From Saccharospirillum alexandrii_A (GTDB lineage: Bacteria > Pseudomonadota > Gammaproteobacteria > Pseudomonadales > Natronospirillaceae), in assembly GCF_043641555.1 (NCBI RefSeq), contig NZ_JBHZRJ010000002.1, forward strand, positions 744,001 through 808,000: DNA of 64,000 nt, given 5' to 3'. The notes beneath the pieces were generated by a model. It did not search any database, had not been told where the DNA came from, and saw nothing but the letters and a program-made list of their open reading frames with translations. Shown one piece after another: positions 55,624 through 63,988 of this stretch; the stretch's first letter is position 1; each line of letters starts with the position of its first letter. A program made the translations under genes and the position numbers.

Positions 55624-56772
55624 CTAAAGCGCAAACCCCAATTGACTTAGCCAGAGCCGCGACGCTTCAGGCACGTTAGCAAGCCTGGCCGCTGCCAGCT
55701 CGCGGCGTTTTGGGTAATGTTTGCGCAGACTGTCGAAAGTAGCAGGCTGAACAAGGCCGTTATCCAGGGCGTAGTGCATTGCGACCGTGTCGCGAGCCGG
55801 GTCGTGCAGGGCCTGAATCAGTTCACTGCCCAGTTGCTCGGGGGTTTCGGCATCAAAGAAATGGGCGTCGAGCATGGGGCCTTCCGGCAAATCCGGCCCT
55901 GACGGCAAAGGCTGGCTGGCCCACGGATACAGCGCCTCTGCCAACATGCGAGTACCGGTCCATTTGCCTTCCTGGCTGTAGCCAGCCACATGGGGGCTGG
56001 CCTGATAGACCGCACTGAGTAAGGCTTCACTTACCCGGGGTTCGTCTGGCCATACGTCGAGCACCGCCTTTATCTTGCCGGTATCCAGCACGGCTTGCAG
56101 TGGGGCTTCCTGGATCACCGGGCCACGACCAGCGTTGATCAGCCAGGCACCCGGCTTTAGCCAGGCAAGCTGTTCTTCACCGATCATGCCTTCGGTTGCG
56201 TGATCACCCTCTCGAGTCAGCGGGGCGTGCATGCAGACTATGTCGGAGGCTTGCAACACCGTGCGCAAGTCTACAAAGCTGCCCTGCCCGACCTGTTCAG
56301 CCCGCGGTGGATCACACACCAGGGTGCGAACGCCCAGAGACTGCAAACGCTCAACCAGCTTGCCGCCGACGTTACCTGCGCCTACTACGCCAATGGTCTG
56401 TTGCCACCAGGGTAATTCCAAATCGAGATGCAGACGGGAAAATACAGACAACACCCAATCGACGACAGACTGAGCGTTGCAGCCGGGGGCATGGTGAAAT
56501 GCGATACCCTGCTCGGCTAACCAGTCCTGATCGATATGATCGGTACCAATGGTGGCACTGCCCACAAACCGGACGGGCGTACCCTCGAGTAACTCGGCGT
56601 TAACTCTGGTAACGGAACGCACCAGCAAAACGTCGGCGTTCATCAGATCGGATCGGGAGAGTGTGCGACCCGGCAGCCGGATCAGGGAAGCAGCGAGCCC
56701 TGAGAACCAGGGCTCGACGTGGGGCATGTTCTCGTCAGCGACGATGCGCAGCCCCGGTCGGTCTTGAGTCAC
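55624..56772 (-). CDS. pdxB: Erythronate-4-phosphate dehydrogenase
   Basis: The product has 382 residues, read from a GTG. It is a D-2-hydroxyacid dehydrogenase with GVVGAGNVGG for NAD(H) and a C-terminal PdxB dimerisation domain (about 290-380) that sets it apart from SerA-like enzymes. It acts in the DXP-dependent pyridoxal 5'-phosphate route. Its start codon is directly adjacent to the helicase stop (no gap), so translation may be coupled. Confidence 0.93.
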   Translation of the reverse strand: MTQDRPGLRIVADENMPHVEPWFSGLAASLIRLPGRTLSRSDLMNADVLLVRSVTRVNAELLEGTPVRFVGSATIGTDHIDQDWLAEQGIAFHHAPGCNAQSVVDWVLSVFSRLHLDLELPWWQQTIGVVGAGNVGGKLVERLQSLGVRTLVCDPPRAEQVGQGSFVDLRTVLQASDIVCMHAPLTREGDHATEGMIGEEQLAWLKPGAWLINAGRGPVIQEAPLQAVLDTGKIKAVLDVWPDEPRVSEALLSAVYQASPHVAGYSQEGKWTGTRMLAEALYPWASQPLPSGPDLPEGPMLDAHFFDAETPEQLGSELIQALHDPARDTVAMHYALDNGLVQPATFDSLRKHYPKRRELAAARLANVPEASRLWLSQLGFAL

Positions 56773-58233
56773 TTACGCAGAACCGTCTTTACGGTTACCC
56801 CGGTTATCGTCTTCTTCAACCGGATCGGAATCGTCGGCGTCTGCCGGTGCGGCCGCTTCAGTTGCCTGGGCCTCAGCGGTTTCTGTCGTAGGTTCTGCGT
56901 CGGTATCGTCGGCATCTGTTGTTAGCTGATCAGTTGCCTGGGCAGCGTCGTCTTTCGCCTGTTCAGCGTCTTCGTCGGCTTTCGACAAGGGAGTCGTTTC
57001 ACCAATTTCAGCCAACCACTCTACTGGTGGCTGTTCCAGCTCGATCTTGCGCTTGATGTAGTCTTCAATCGCCGGAATCTGGAAGGAGTCGTCTTCACAG
57101 GCAAAGCTGATCGAAACACCCTTGGCGCCAGCACGGCCGGTACGGCCAATGCGGTGCACGTAATCTTCGGCATCTTCCGGCAGGGTGTAGTTGACCACGT
57201 GCGAGACGCCTTCAACATGAATGCCCCGGCCGGCGACATCGGTCGCGACCAGCACGGGCACCTTGCCTTCCTTGAAATTATCGAGCGTTTTGATGCGCTT
57301 GGCCTGGGGTACTTCGCCCGACAACACTTCGCACTGAATGCCGTCCTTGCCAAGGCGCTCGCTCAGGTCTCGAACGATGTCACGACGGTTGGCGAACACC
57401 ATCACCCGGTCAGCGTTCGGCTGACGCAGGACGTGCCGCAACAGGGGGTATTTTTCAGCAGTGGTCACCAGATAGACATGCTGCTCGACGTCTTCAGCGG
57501 TTTTCACCGTTGGCTCAACTTCAACCCGTACCGGCTCGCGCGTCCAGCGCTCGGCCAGATTGAGGATGTCGTACGAGAAGGTCGCCGAGAACAGCAATGT
57601 CTGGCGCTCTTCGGTTTTCGGGGTTGCCCGCACAATGGTCTTGATGTCGGGAATAAAGCCCATGTCGAGCATGCGGTCAGCTTCATCGATGACCAGGGTT
57701 TCCACCTGATCCAGAAAGACCTGTTTGCGGTTCATGAAGTCGATCAGTCGGCCCGGCGTGGCAACCAGAATGTCCAACCGGCTTTCTTCCAGCTGCTTGC
57801 GCTGCTTGTCCATGTCCATACCACCGACCAGAGCAGCCACTTTCAGGCGGCTGTGCTTGGTCAGGGCTTTGGCATCTTCAGCGATCTGCAGTGCCAGTTC
57901 ACGCGTCGGTGCGAGAATGAGCGCGCGGGGTTCACCGGCGTACTGCTCCGGCAAACGATGCTCCATCAGGTCGGTAATGACGGTGATCAGGAAGGCCGCG
58001 GTTTTACCGGTACCGGTTTGCGCCTTGCCGATGCAATCATGGCCCGCCAGAGTGTAAGGCAACGTCATCGCCTGGATGGGGCTGCAATACTGGTAGTTCA
58101 TTTCATGAATGGCGCGCATCAGGGCGATGGGCAAAAACAGATCGTGGAAACGAACTTTGCCGGGTTCTTCGGGGACTTTGAATTGAGAGATGTGCCAACG
58201 GGGTTTACGAGGTTTTCTAGCTTGACTTGTCAC
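56773..58233 (-). CDS. rhlB: DEAD-box RNA helicase RhlB
   Basis: The product has 486 residues. Motifs are AQTGTGKT, PTRELALQ, DEAD (VIDEADRML), SAT and HRIGRTGR, in the RhlB layout. RhlB works with RNase E in the degradosome. The C-terminal tail (about 415-486) is rich in Asp, Glu and Ala and looks disordered; it is longer than in E. coli RhlB (421). It leads straight into pdxB. The leader upstream is 462 bp and strongly structured. Confidence 0.92.
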   Translation of the reverse strand: MTSQARKPRKPRWHISQFKVPEEPGKVRFHDLFLPIALMRAIHEMNYQYCSPIQAMTLPYTLAGHDCIGKAQTGTGKTAAFLITVITDLMEHRLPEQYAGEPRALILAPTRELALQIAEDAKALTKHSRLKVAALVGGMDMDKQRKQLEESRLDILVATPGRLIDFMNRKQVFLDQVETLVIDEADRMLDMGFIPDIKTIVRATPKTEERQTLLFSATFSYDILNLAERWTREPVRVEVEPTVKTAEDVEQHVYLVTTAEKYPLLRHVLRQPNADRVMVFANRRDIVRDLSERLGKDGIQCEVLSGEVPQAKRIKTLDNFKEGKVPVLVATDVAGRGIHVEGVSHVVNYTLPEDAEDYVHRIGRTGRAGAKGVSISFACEDDSFQIPAIEDYIKRKIELEQPPVEWLAEIGETTPLSKADEDAEQAKDDAAQATDQLTTDADDTDAEPTTETAEAQATEAAAPADADDSDPVEEDDNRGNRKDGSA

Positions 58234-58695
58234 AGATTCACACAGACCAATATAGTTGGAGGCACTCGGCGATTCACCGGCCGGGCACCTGTTGGTTTTA
58301 CGGCAACTGACCCGTCCGTCCTGTCAGGACCGGCAATATGGATCGTTACCCTTCGTTTTCCGAAGACCACCCGGTTCTAACGCGTCGGGGGTGGCAAACT
58401 TCGGCGGTAAAGCCTTACTAAAGAACGCAACAAGGGCCACGGGCTCACTTGTTGTTTACACACTTGCCAGCAACAATCGGGTTTGCCACCCCGTCGCGGC
58501 GACCGGCTTCATAAGCCTGTCATACACGACACCGATGGCAGGGGCTGGGCCCGTGACACCGATTTCAGACAGGGTGTCACTCCCGCGGCTGCGCAAGCGG
58601 TGCCGATTGTAGCGCACTTTTTATGCACTCTCGACTTTTTCAGCACTGCCGGCCCGTTTCTGCGGAATCACCTGGCCAACGGACGGACGGCCCGC
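58234..58695 (-). other. Structured 462-bp gap upstream of rhlB
   Basis: I see no supportable gene. Several inverted repeats fit a folded RNA: GGGGTGGCAAAC (about 58388-58399) with GTTTGCCACCCC (58481-58492), CAACAAG (58428-58434) with CTTGTTG (58448-58454) nested inside, and GTGACACC (58553-58560) with GGTGTCAC (58573-58580), 12-base loop. It could be a long 5' leader of rhlB, consistent with autoregulated helicase mRNAs, or a separate small RNA. It does not match RNase P, tmRNA, SRP or 6S signatures that I know. Confidence 0.55.
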
Positions 58696-59586
58696 TTATT
58701 TCGAGGCCCAGTCCGGCGCAAGCCGGCGAATGAGCACCGAGGTATCGCACCGGTTCATGCCTGCATCCTGCAATTGTTGATAGTAGCCATTCACTTCGGT
58801 CGCCATCGGCAGATCCAGGCCCAGGCGACCCGCTTCAGCCAGGGCATAGTTCAGGTCTTTGCGCATCCAGTCGATGGCAAAGCCAAAATCGAATTTGTCT
58901 TCAGCCATGGTCAGTGCCCGGTTGTTCAATTGCCAGCTCTGCGCTGCACCACCGCCCAGCACCTGCTGCACATCCTCGATATTAAGCCCGGCCGCTTTGG
59001 CAAGCGTAACGCCTTCCGCAAGGCCCTGCAAAATGCCGGCAATACACACCTGGTTAACCATTTTGCACAGCTGGCCACTGCCTGCCGGCCCCAGCAACCG
59101 GGATTGCTTGCCCGTGGCATCAAACAAGAGTTGAGCCCGTTCAAAAGCCTCAGGCTCGCCACCGCACATAATGCTCAACTGACCGTTTTCAGCCCCTGCC
59201 TGACCACCCGACACCGGCGCATCGATAAAGGAAAGGCCTTTATCACGACAGGCGGCATCCAGCTCACGCGCCAAATCAGCAGAGGTGGTGGTATGGTCGA
59301 TGACCAGTGCGCCTGGCCTGGCCTGGGCGAGCGCTCCGTCATCGCCCAGCAGTACCGACCGAACATCTTCATCGTTACCAACGCAGACTAAAATAGCATC
59401 GGCGTCTTTGGACGCTGCAGCGGGCGTCTCAGCCCGGCGACCACCGTACGTATCCACCCACAGCGCCGCCTTGCTTTCGGTTCGATTGTAGACACAGACG
59501 TCAAACCCGGCTTGCTGCAGATGCCCGGCCATGGGAAACCCCATGACCCCCAGACCCAAAAAGCTGATGCGCTCAATTGCAGCCAT
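58696..59586 (-). CDS. 3-hydroxyisobutyrate dehydrogenase family oxidoreductase
   Basis: The product has 296 residues. GLGVMGFPMAGHL binds NAD(P), DAPVSGGQAGAENG is the substrate loop, and Lys175 (GQLCKMVNQ) is the catalytic lysine. Family members oxidise beta-hydroxyacids such as 3-hydroxyisobutyrate, tartronate semialdehyde or gamma-hydroxybutyrate. The substrate is not set by context. Confidence 0.9.
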   Translation of the reverse strand: MAAIERISFLGLGVMGFPMAGHLQQAGFDVCVYNRTESKAALWVDTYGGRRAETPAAASKDADAILVCVGNDEDVRSVLLGDDGALAQARPGALVIDHTTTSADLARELDAACRDKGLSFIDAPVSGGQAGAENGQLSIMCGGEPEAFERAQLLFDATGKQSRLLGPAGSGQLCKMVNQVCIAGILQGLAEGVTLAKAAGLNIEDVQQVLGGGAAQSWQLNNRALTMAEDKFDFGFAIDWMRKDLNYALAEAGRLGLDLPMATEVNGYYQQLQDAGMNRCDTSVLIRRLAPDWASK

Positions 59587-59667
59587 TTATTCGCCCTCAT
59601 TCTCTGTTCAGAATTAGTCGACCATAAGCGACGCCTTGTGCGCGCGTCCAGTCATAGATTGGTAGGA

Positions 59668-60270
59668 CTAGCGGGGAAGCTCAACAAAACAATGGGCTTG
59701 CGGCCAGGGCTGGCCGAACTGATCACAGAGTCGTTTCACCGCATCATGTGCCCGAGCTGGCAGCCCATCGGTCACATACCGGGCAGCCTGTCGCTGCACG
59801 GCCTGGCGAAAAGGCTGGCTGTCGGTCGGAATGCCGTTCAGGTTATCCGTACTGGTGCGGAACGGCCGGCCCGTCGCCGATGCCAGCCACCACTCAATGG
59901 CCTGGGGTTTTACCTCAACCTGCTCAAATGCCGCCTGCTGCCTGGCATCGCGCCCATCCGGACAGTACCAGTAGCCATAGTCTTCCAGCATACGGCGATT
60001 AGCTCCGGCCAGGCACCAGTGGGCCAACTCGTGCAGAGCACTGTTAAAGTAGCCGTGAGCAAAAACGATACAATTCAGATCATCGGCTGCGGCTGCCGGC
60101 AGGTAAACCGGCTCACCGGAACCGGGCACCAGGCGCGTTTGCCAGTCTCGCGCCAGCCAGGGGTTCAGACAATCGAGCAGTTCTTTAACACCCGCTTCCC
60201 ATTGCGCAACCGGCAGAGCATAGACGCCACTGCATGCGCCGGGCTGGGTACTTAGAGTGTCTGACTGCAT
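59668..60270 (-). CDS. epmC: Elongation factor P hydroxylase EpmC
   Basis: The product has 200 residues. GYWYCPDGRDARQQAAFEQV closely matches EpmC (YfcM), and HELAHW (His80, Glu81, His84) with His72 looks like the iron site. EpmC hydroxylates the beta-lysyl-lysine of EF-P made by EpmA and EpmB. It is divergent from a MATE pump. Confidence 0.9.
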   Translation of the reverse strand: MQSDTLSTQPGACSGVYALPVAQWEAGVKELLDCLNPWLARDWQTRLVPGSGEPVYLPAAAADDLNCIVFAHGYFNSALHELAHWCLAGANRRMLEDYGYWYCPDGRDARQQAAFEQVEVKPQAIEWWLASATGRPFRTSTDNLNGIPTDSQPFRQAVQRQAARYVTDGLPARAHDAVKRLCDQFGQPWPQAHCFVELPR

Positions 60271-60440
60271 GGGTTCGCCTTCGAATCGTTCGCCGGGCAG
60301 TTTACTGTTTGCGAAACACTACGCAAGTCAGGCCTCGCCGATTAAACACCGCATGGCGAAACGCCCCAAAAGTGCGCATACTATTGCGCCTTCAAATACA
60401 GCGCCTCTTAAACAAGGTACGTCACGTCAAGGATTTCGCA

Positions 60441-61856
60441 GTGGACCAGAGTCATCAGCCCAAACCCATTCGTCAGGCCAGCCTGGTCAGTCGTACACTG
60501 AGCGAATGGAAGACACTGGCCTTACTGGGCGGACCCATTCTGGTGGCCCAACTGGCACAGATGGCAAATGGAGTCATCGACACCATAATGGCCGGCCATG
60601 CCAGTGCTGAAGACCTCTCAGGCGTGGCGATTGGCACCAGCCTCTGGGTTCCCCTATTCCTGTTTTTCATGGGGGCACTCAGCGCCCTGCAACCGATCAT
60701 TTCCGGCTACCGGGGCAGCAATACACTGAACCGCGTCATGCCCATTACCTGGCAGGGCTTGTACATAGCCGCCGGTGCGGCTGTGCTGATCATCCTGTTT
60801 CTGGTTAATGTGCGACCCATTCTGGATGCGCTGCAACTGGAAACCAACACGGCTCGCATCACCCAGGGCTATCTGTCAGCCTTTGCCTGGGGCATACCCG
60901 CCATTCTGGTGTTCGCTGCCCTGCGTGGCCTGACTGACGGCCTCGGCCACACCAAGGCGTTTATGGCCTTTTCCCTGCTCGGCACGGGCATGAACCTGCC
61001 ACTGAACTACATTCTGATCTACGGCAAGCTCGGCATGCCCGAGCTCGGTGGTATTGGTTGTGGCTGGGCGACGGCGATTTCCAACTGGGTCGCCGTTACC
61101 GGCTTCATCATTTATTTGAACCGTAGCCGGCATTACAGCCGCTTTCACCTGATCGATGACTGGGTCAAACCCCACTGGGCCGACATACAATACGTGCTGA
61201 AACTGGGCGTACCCATTGGCTTTACCATCTTCATCGAAGCCAGCGTCTTCTCGGTGATTGCGCTGTTTCTGGCGCCGCTAGGCCCCGTTGTGGTAGCCGG
61301 CCACCAGATAGCATTGAACGTCGTATCACTGGTATTCATGGTACCACTGAGTCTCGGCATGGCCCTGACCCTGCGCATCAGTTTCCTGATCGGCGCCAAA
61401 GCTACAGATGCCGCCCGACTGAATGCCCGAAGCTCCCTGGTTCTGGTCATGGCGATCGCCGCTGTCTACGCAACCCTGTTCTTCCTGGGCTCAGACCTGA
61501 TCGCCCGCCTATACACCAGCGACCCGGAGGTGCGAGCTGTTGCCGGGCTCTTGCTGGCCTACGCCGCCATCTTTCAGATCGCCGACGTCATGCAGGTCAC
61601 CTGCATCAGCGCCCTGCGCGGTTACCGTGATACCCGCATCCCCATGTACATCATGATGCTGTCGTTCTGGGCGATCTGCCTGCCCCTGGGCTATGTTCTG
61701 ACCTTTACCGACTGGATCGTACCGGCCATGGGCGCCGCCGGTTTCTGGATCGGCCTGATTGCCGGCCTAACCAGCGCAGCGACCTTGCTCGTGATTCGCC
61801 TGTTCTGGTTCAGTCGGCAGCCACTGGCCAATCTGGACGTGCCGGCCACCGCTTAA
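60441..61856 (+). CDS. norM: MATE family multidrug efflux pump
   Basis: The product is a 471-residue inner-membrane protein with about twelve helices. The first helices read LALLGGPILVAQLAQMANGV and IDTIMAGH, the NorM opening. I chose the GTG at 60441, which has AAGGA upstream; an in-frame start at 60234 would overlap epmC and adds no conserved sequence. It would export cationic drugs with Na+ or H+. Confidence 0.9.
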   Translation: MDQSHQPKPIRQASLVSRTLSEWKTLALLGGPILVAQLAQMANGVIDTIMAGHASAEDLSGVAIGTSLWVPLFLFFMGALSALQPIISGYRGSNTLNRVMPITWQGLYIAAGAAVLIILFLVNVRPILDALQLETNTARITQGYLSAFAWGIPAILVFAALRGLTDGLGHTKAFMAFSLLGTGMNLPLNYILIYGKLGMPELGGIGCGWATAISNWVAVTGFIIYLNRSRHYSRFHLIDDWVKPHWADIQYVLKLGVPIGFTIFIEASVFSVIALFLAPLGPVVVAGHQIALNVVSLVFMVPLSLGMALTLRISFLIGAKATDAARLNARSSLVLVMAIAAVYATLFFLGSDLIARLYTSDPEVRAVAGLLLAYAAIFQIADVMQVTCISALRGYRDTRIPMYIMMLSFWAICLPLGYVLTFTDWIVPAMGAAGFWIGLIAGLTSAATLLVIRLFWFSRQPLANLDVPATA

Positions 61857-61872
61857 GGGCGCTCAGCGCCCT
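61856..61872. terminator. Hairpin at the norM/tusA convergent junction
   Basis: AGGGCGCT (61856-61863) and AGCGCCCT (61865-61872) are perfect inverted copies around one C. It covers the last base of the norM stop and the tusA stop, so it may end both transcripts. The T-run is weak on both strands. Confidence 0.5.
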
Positions 61873-62105
61873 ACCTTCTGCACCCAGTACCGATACTCAT
61901 CGTCCAGCTTGGAATGCTGGACCAGGGTATGATTCAGAAATTCACAAAACTGGGGAATATCGCGCTCGGTCGCCGGATCTGTAGCGACCACACACACCAC
62001 CTCATCCACCGCCATCTTCCGAATCTGACGATGCAACATCATCACCGGTTCGGGACACCTCAGTCCGCGCGTATCCAGCAAGTGATCAAATTCCGGGTCT
62101 GTCAT
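61863..62105 (-). CDS. tusA: TusA family sulfurtransferase
   Basis: The product has 80 residues. Cys17 in GLRCPEPVMML is the persulfide Cys of TusA, which passes sulfur from IscS towards 2-thiouridine in tRNA. Length and sequence match E. coli TusA (81). Confidence 0.95.
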   Translation of the reverse strand: MTDPEFDHLLDTRGLRCPEPVMMLHRQIRKMAVDEVVCVVATDPATERDIPQFCEFLNHTLVQHSKLDDEYRYWVQKVGR

Positions 62106-62226
62106 GGGGGCTCCTGGTTTATGACTGTGGCTTGGCCTCGGTTGAATTAGCCCTGTAGCTTGAGTTCGGCGGTCAATTAGCCTCTGAAAAAACTGAATAC
62201 AATGTGACCACCAATATTAGTGTTGG

Positions 62227-62325
62227 GTACCGGGTAAGCCTGTCTGGGGAAGTCCGCAGCATGGATGCTGCGGTCTAGGCCCCATGGATGGGTTCACGCC
62301 GGCCCCAGAGAGGCTTACCCGGTGC
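62227..62325. repeat. Three-stem palindromic intergenic repeat
   Basis: The outer arms 62227-62249 and 62303-62325 (core CCGGGTAAGCC) match in 21 of 23 bases as inverted copies. Inside are two further hairpins, CCGCAGCAT/ATGCTGCGG (62254-62273) and CCCAT/ATGGG (62281-62292), each centred on CATGGATG. The clover-like form is typical of dispersed intergenic repeats. It lies in the 269-bp gap between yheT and tusA. Confidence 0.78.
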
Positions 62326-62371
62326 CGAGCACGAACCCCTTAGCAGTCGTAGCCCAAGCAACCAACGACCT

Positions 62372-62405
62372 GGATTATAAAACCGGGCTACCGGTTTTAT
62401 AATCC
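62372..62405 (-). terminator. Perfect 15-bp terminator hairpin that contains the yheT stop codon
   Basis: GGATTATAAAACCGG (62372-62386) and CCGGTTTTATAATCC (62391-62405) are perfect inverted copies with loop GCTA. The core GC stem is flanked by A and T tracts, so it can terminate in both directions. The last seven codons of yheT and its TAA (62377-62375) lie within it. Confidence 0.8.
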
Positions 62406-63376
62406 GCCGTTTCCAAACAACTCCGGGCAAACGCCAGTGCCCGGTACTCTGACCAGAGTGGCTGATTCAGGCGCCAGCGCATAAAGCCGACATGGCCGCC
62501 GCGCAACGGTGTTTCCAGCAGTAAATTGGGTGAGGCATTGCTGGGGCGGCGGTAACAGGGGCTGGCCAGAAACGGGTCGTCGAGTGCATTGACCACCAGG
62601 GTTGGGCGGCGCAGCCGGTCAAGCACCTTGCCGCTGGAACAGCTGTGCCAATAGTCTTCCGCGTCGCGATAGCCGTGCAATGGGCCGGTGTAGCGATCGT
62701 CGAACTGTTTGAAGTTCCGAATCTCGTCGTAGCCTGCCAGGCTGACCTGATCCGGGAAGCGCTCGGCTTTGTCGGCAATCTTCACTTTCAGATCGCCCAG
62801 AAAGCGGCGCATGTAGATACCCTGGGCGGGGCGTGCCAGTGCATGGGCACAGGCCTCCAAATCCAGCGGAACACTAAAGGTGGCGCCACCGACCACGGCT
62901 GCGGGCAGATCCGGCTCAGCCAGGGATAATACCGTCTGATTACCGCCCATACTGAAACCGACCAGGAAAATCTTGTCTGCACCCTCAGCCATGCCATGGG
63001 CAATCACCGCTTTCAGGTCTGCAATAGCCCCGCTGTGATAAAAACGCGGCAACCGATTCATTTCGCCGCTGCAACTGCGAAAGTTCCAGGCAATGACGCG
63101 CCAGCCCGCGTCATGAAAATGGCGCGCCATGCCCTGAACGTAAGCACGATGGCTGTTGCCTTCAAGACCATGACTGATGATGACCAGGGGCGCTTCGGCA
63201 GATTGTGCCGGCAGTTCATCCAGATCCAGAAAATCGCCATCCTCCAGCTCCAGTCGGGTGCGCTGGTAAGGGACGGAGACCCGACGGAAAACCGACGGCA
63301 CAATGGATTGCAAATGACCGTTGGCCATGCCCCACCCAGCAACATAGGGCGGGAATTCAAGATCGTTGTGAGTCAC
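62375..63376 (-). CDS. YheT family alpha/beta hydrolase
   Basis: The product has 333 residues. The opening YVAGWGMANGHLQSI is typical of YheT. Ser142 (GFSMGG) is the nucleophile, with HGLEGNSHRAY forming the oxyanion region and a late HVGFM His. The natural substrate is unknown; relatives act on esters or lipids. Its C-terminus is encoded inside a terminator hairpin. Confidence 0.92.
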   Translation of the reverse strand: MTHNDLEFPPYVAGWGMANGHLQSIVPSVFRRVSVPYQRTRLELEDGDFLDLDELPAQSAEAPLVIISHGLEGNSHRAYVQGMARHFHDAGWRVIAWNFRSCSGEMNRLPRFYHSGAIADLKAVIAHGMAEGADKIFLVGFSMGGNQTVLSLAEPDLPAAVVGGATFSVPLDLEACAHALARPAQGIYMRRFLGDLKVKIADKAERFPDQVSLAGYDEIRNFKQFDDRYTGPLHGYRDAEDYWHSCSSGKVLDRLRRPTLVVNALDDPFLASPCYRRPSNASPNLLLETPLRGGHVGFMRWRLNQPLWSEYRALAFARSCLETADYKTGSPVL

Positions 63377-63491
63377 GGAGGTTTATATCGACCCTGGCTG
63401 ACGAAGTAAGGGCGGCATTCTACTGAAACAGGCCAGGCAGTGCGAGTCTGTGGGGGCTAATGTGGCCAGAAACCCAAGGGCGCAACGGCGG

Positions 63492-63596
63492 TCAAGTTGT
63501 GGCCTTCAGCAACCCGTAAGCCAGCAACAACATAATGACAATCACAAACCCGGAATAACGGACCTGCTGACACCGCTTGCAGGGCTTTTTGGCCAT
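63492..63596 (-). CDS. 34-residue membrane protein with an N-terminal CxxC
   Basis: The frame begins MAKKPCKRCQQV: Cys6 and Cys9 form a CxxC in a basic N-terminus, followed by one helix (about 16-30) and a short tail. Its ATG overlaps the TGA of the upstream gene by one base (TGATG), which argues for translational coupling. No similar protein comes to mind. The size is below usual gene-calling limits, but the coupling and composition support it. Confidence 0.6.
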   Translation of the reverse strand: MAKKPCKRCQQVRYSGFVIVIMLLLAYGLLKATT

Positions 63597-63988
63597 CAGG
63601 CAGCCCGGCGCGGCATATAGCGAGTACTCAGTGCGTCAAAAAAACTTTCCCGCAACTGGGCAATCTCGCGTTTGACTTCATCGAGCGTGTGCAGCTCCTC
63701 GCCACTGAACTGATGCTTGTCGGCATGGACCTGGCGGCGCAGATTCACGATCTTGGCCCCGTAGATGCGCAGGGCGCGCTCCAGTTTTTTCTCTCCCAGA
63801 AGCAACAATGTACTCTCCGCTTCGGTCAGGTCGTGAAACACCGTTACTAGCTCCTGCCCGACCCGAGTGAGTTCATCGCGGCGGCTTCTCGGCCATTGCT
63901 GGCCGTAGCGGGCAAATTCGGTGGCCAGTGAAAGGTACTGCTGATAAACGTGGTGAACACGGCCCACGTTATTGGCCACCTGCTCCAT
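63596..63988 (-). CDS. Unknown helical protein, N-terminus near the window edge
   Basis: The product is 130 residues if it starts at the ATG at 63988, which has GGGA upstream. The frame stays open to the window end, so it could be longer. It is almost all helical and rich in Arg, Glu and Leu (GEKKLERALRIYGAKIVNLRR). It ends in MPRRAA. I do not recognise it. It is coupled to the 34-residue CxxC protein by a one-base overlap. Confidence 0.6.
   Translation of the reverse strand: MEQVANNVGRVHHVYQQYLSLATEFARYGQQWPRSRRDELTRVGQELVTVFHDLTEAESTLLLLGEKKLERALRIYGAKIVNLRRQVHADKHQFSGEELHTLDEVKREIAQLRESFFDALSTRYMPRRAA

Noticed and set aside
57154..58380. Long plus-strand frame (408 codons) opposite rhlB
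   Set aside because: Antisense to intact helicase motifs; no independent evidence.
58440..58500. A tRNA in the gap before rhlB
   Set aside because: No acceptor stem or T-loop consensus accompanies the hairpins.
58234..58695. RNase P RNA, tmRNA, SRP RNA or 6S RNA in the structured gap
   Set aside because: None of the conserved sequence blocks I know for these RNAs is present on either strand.
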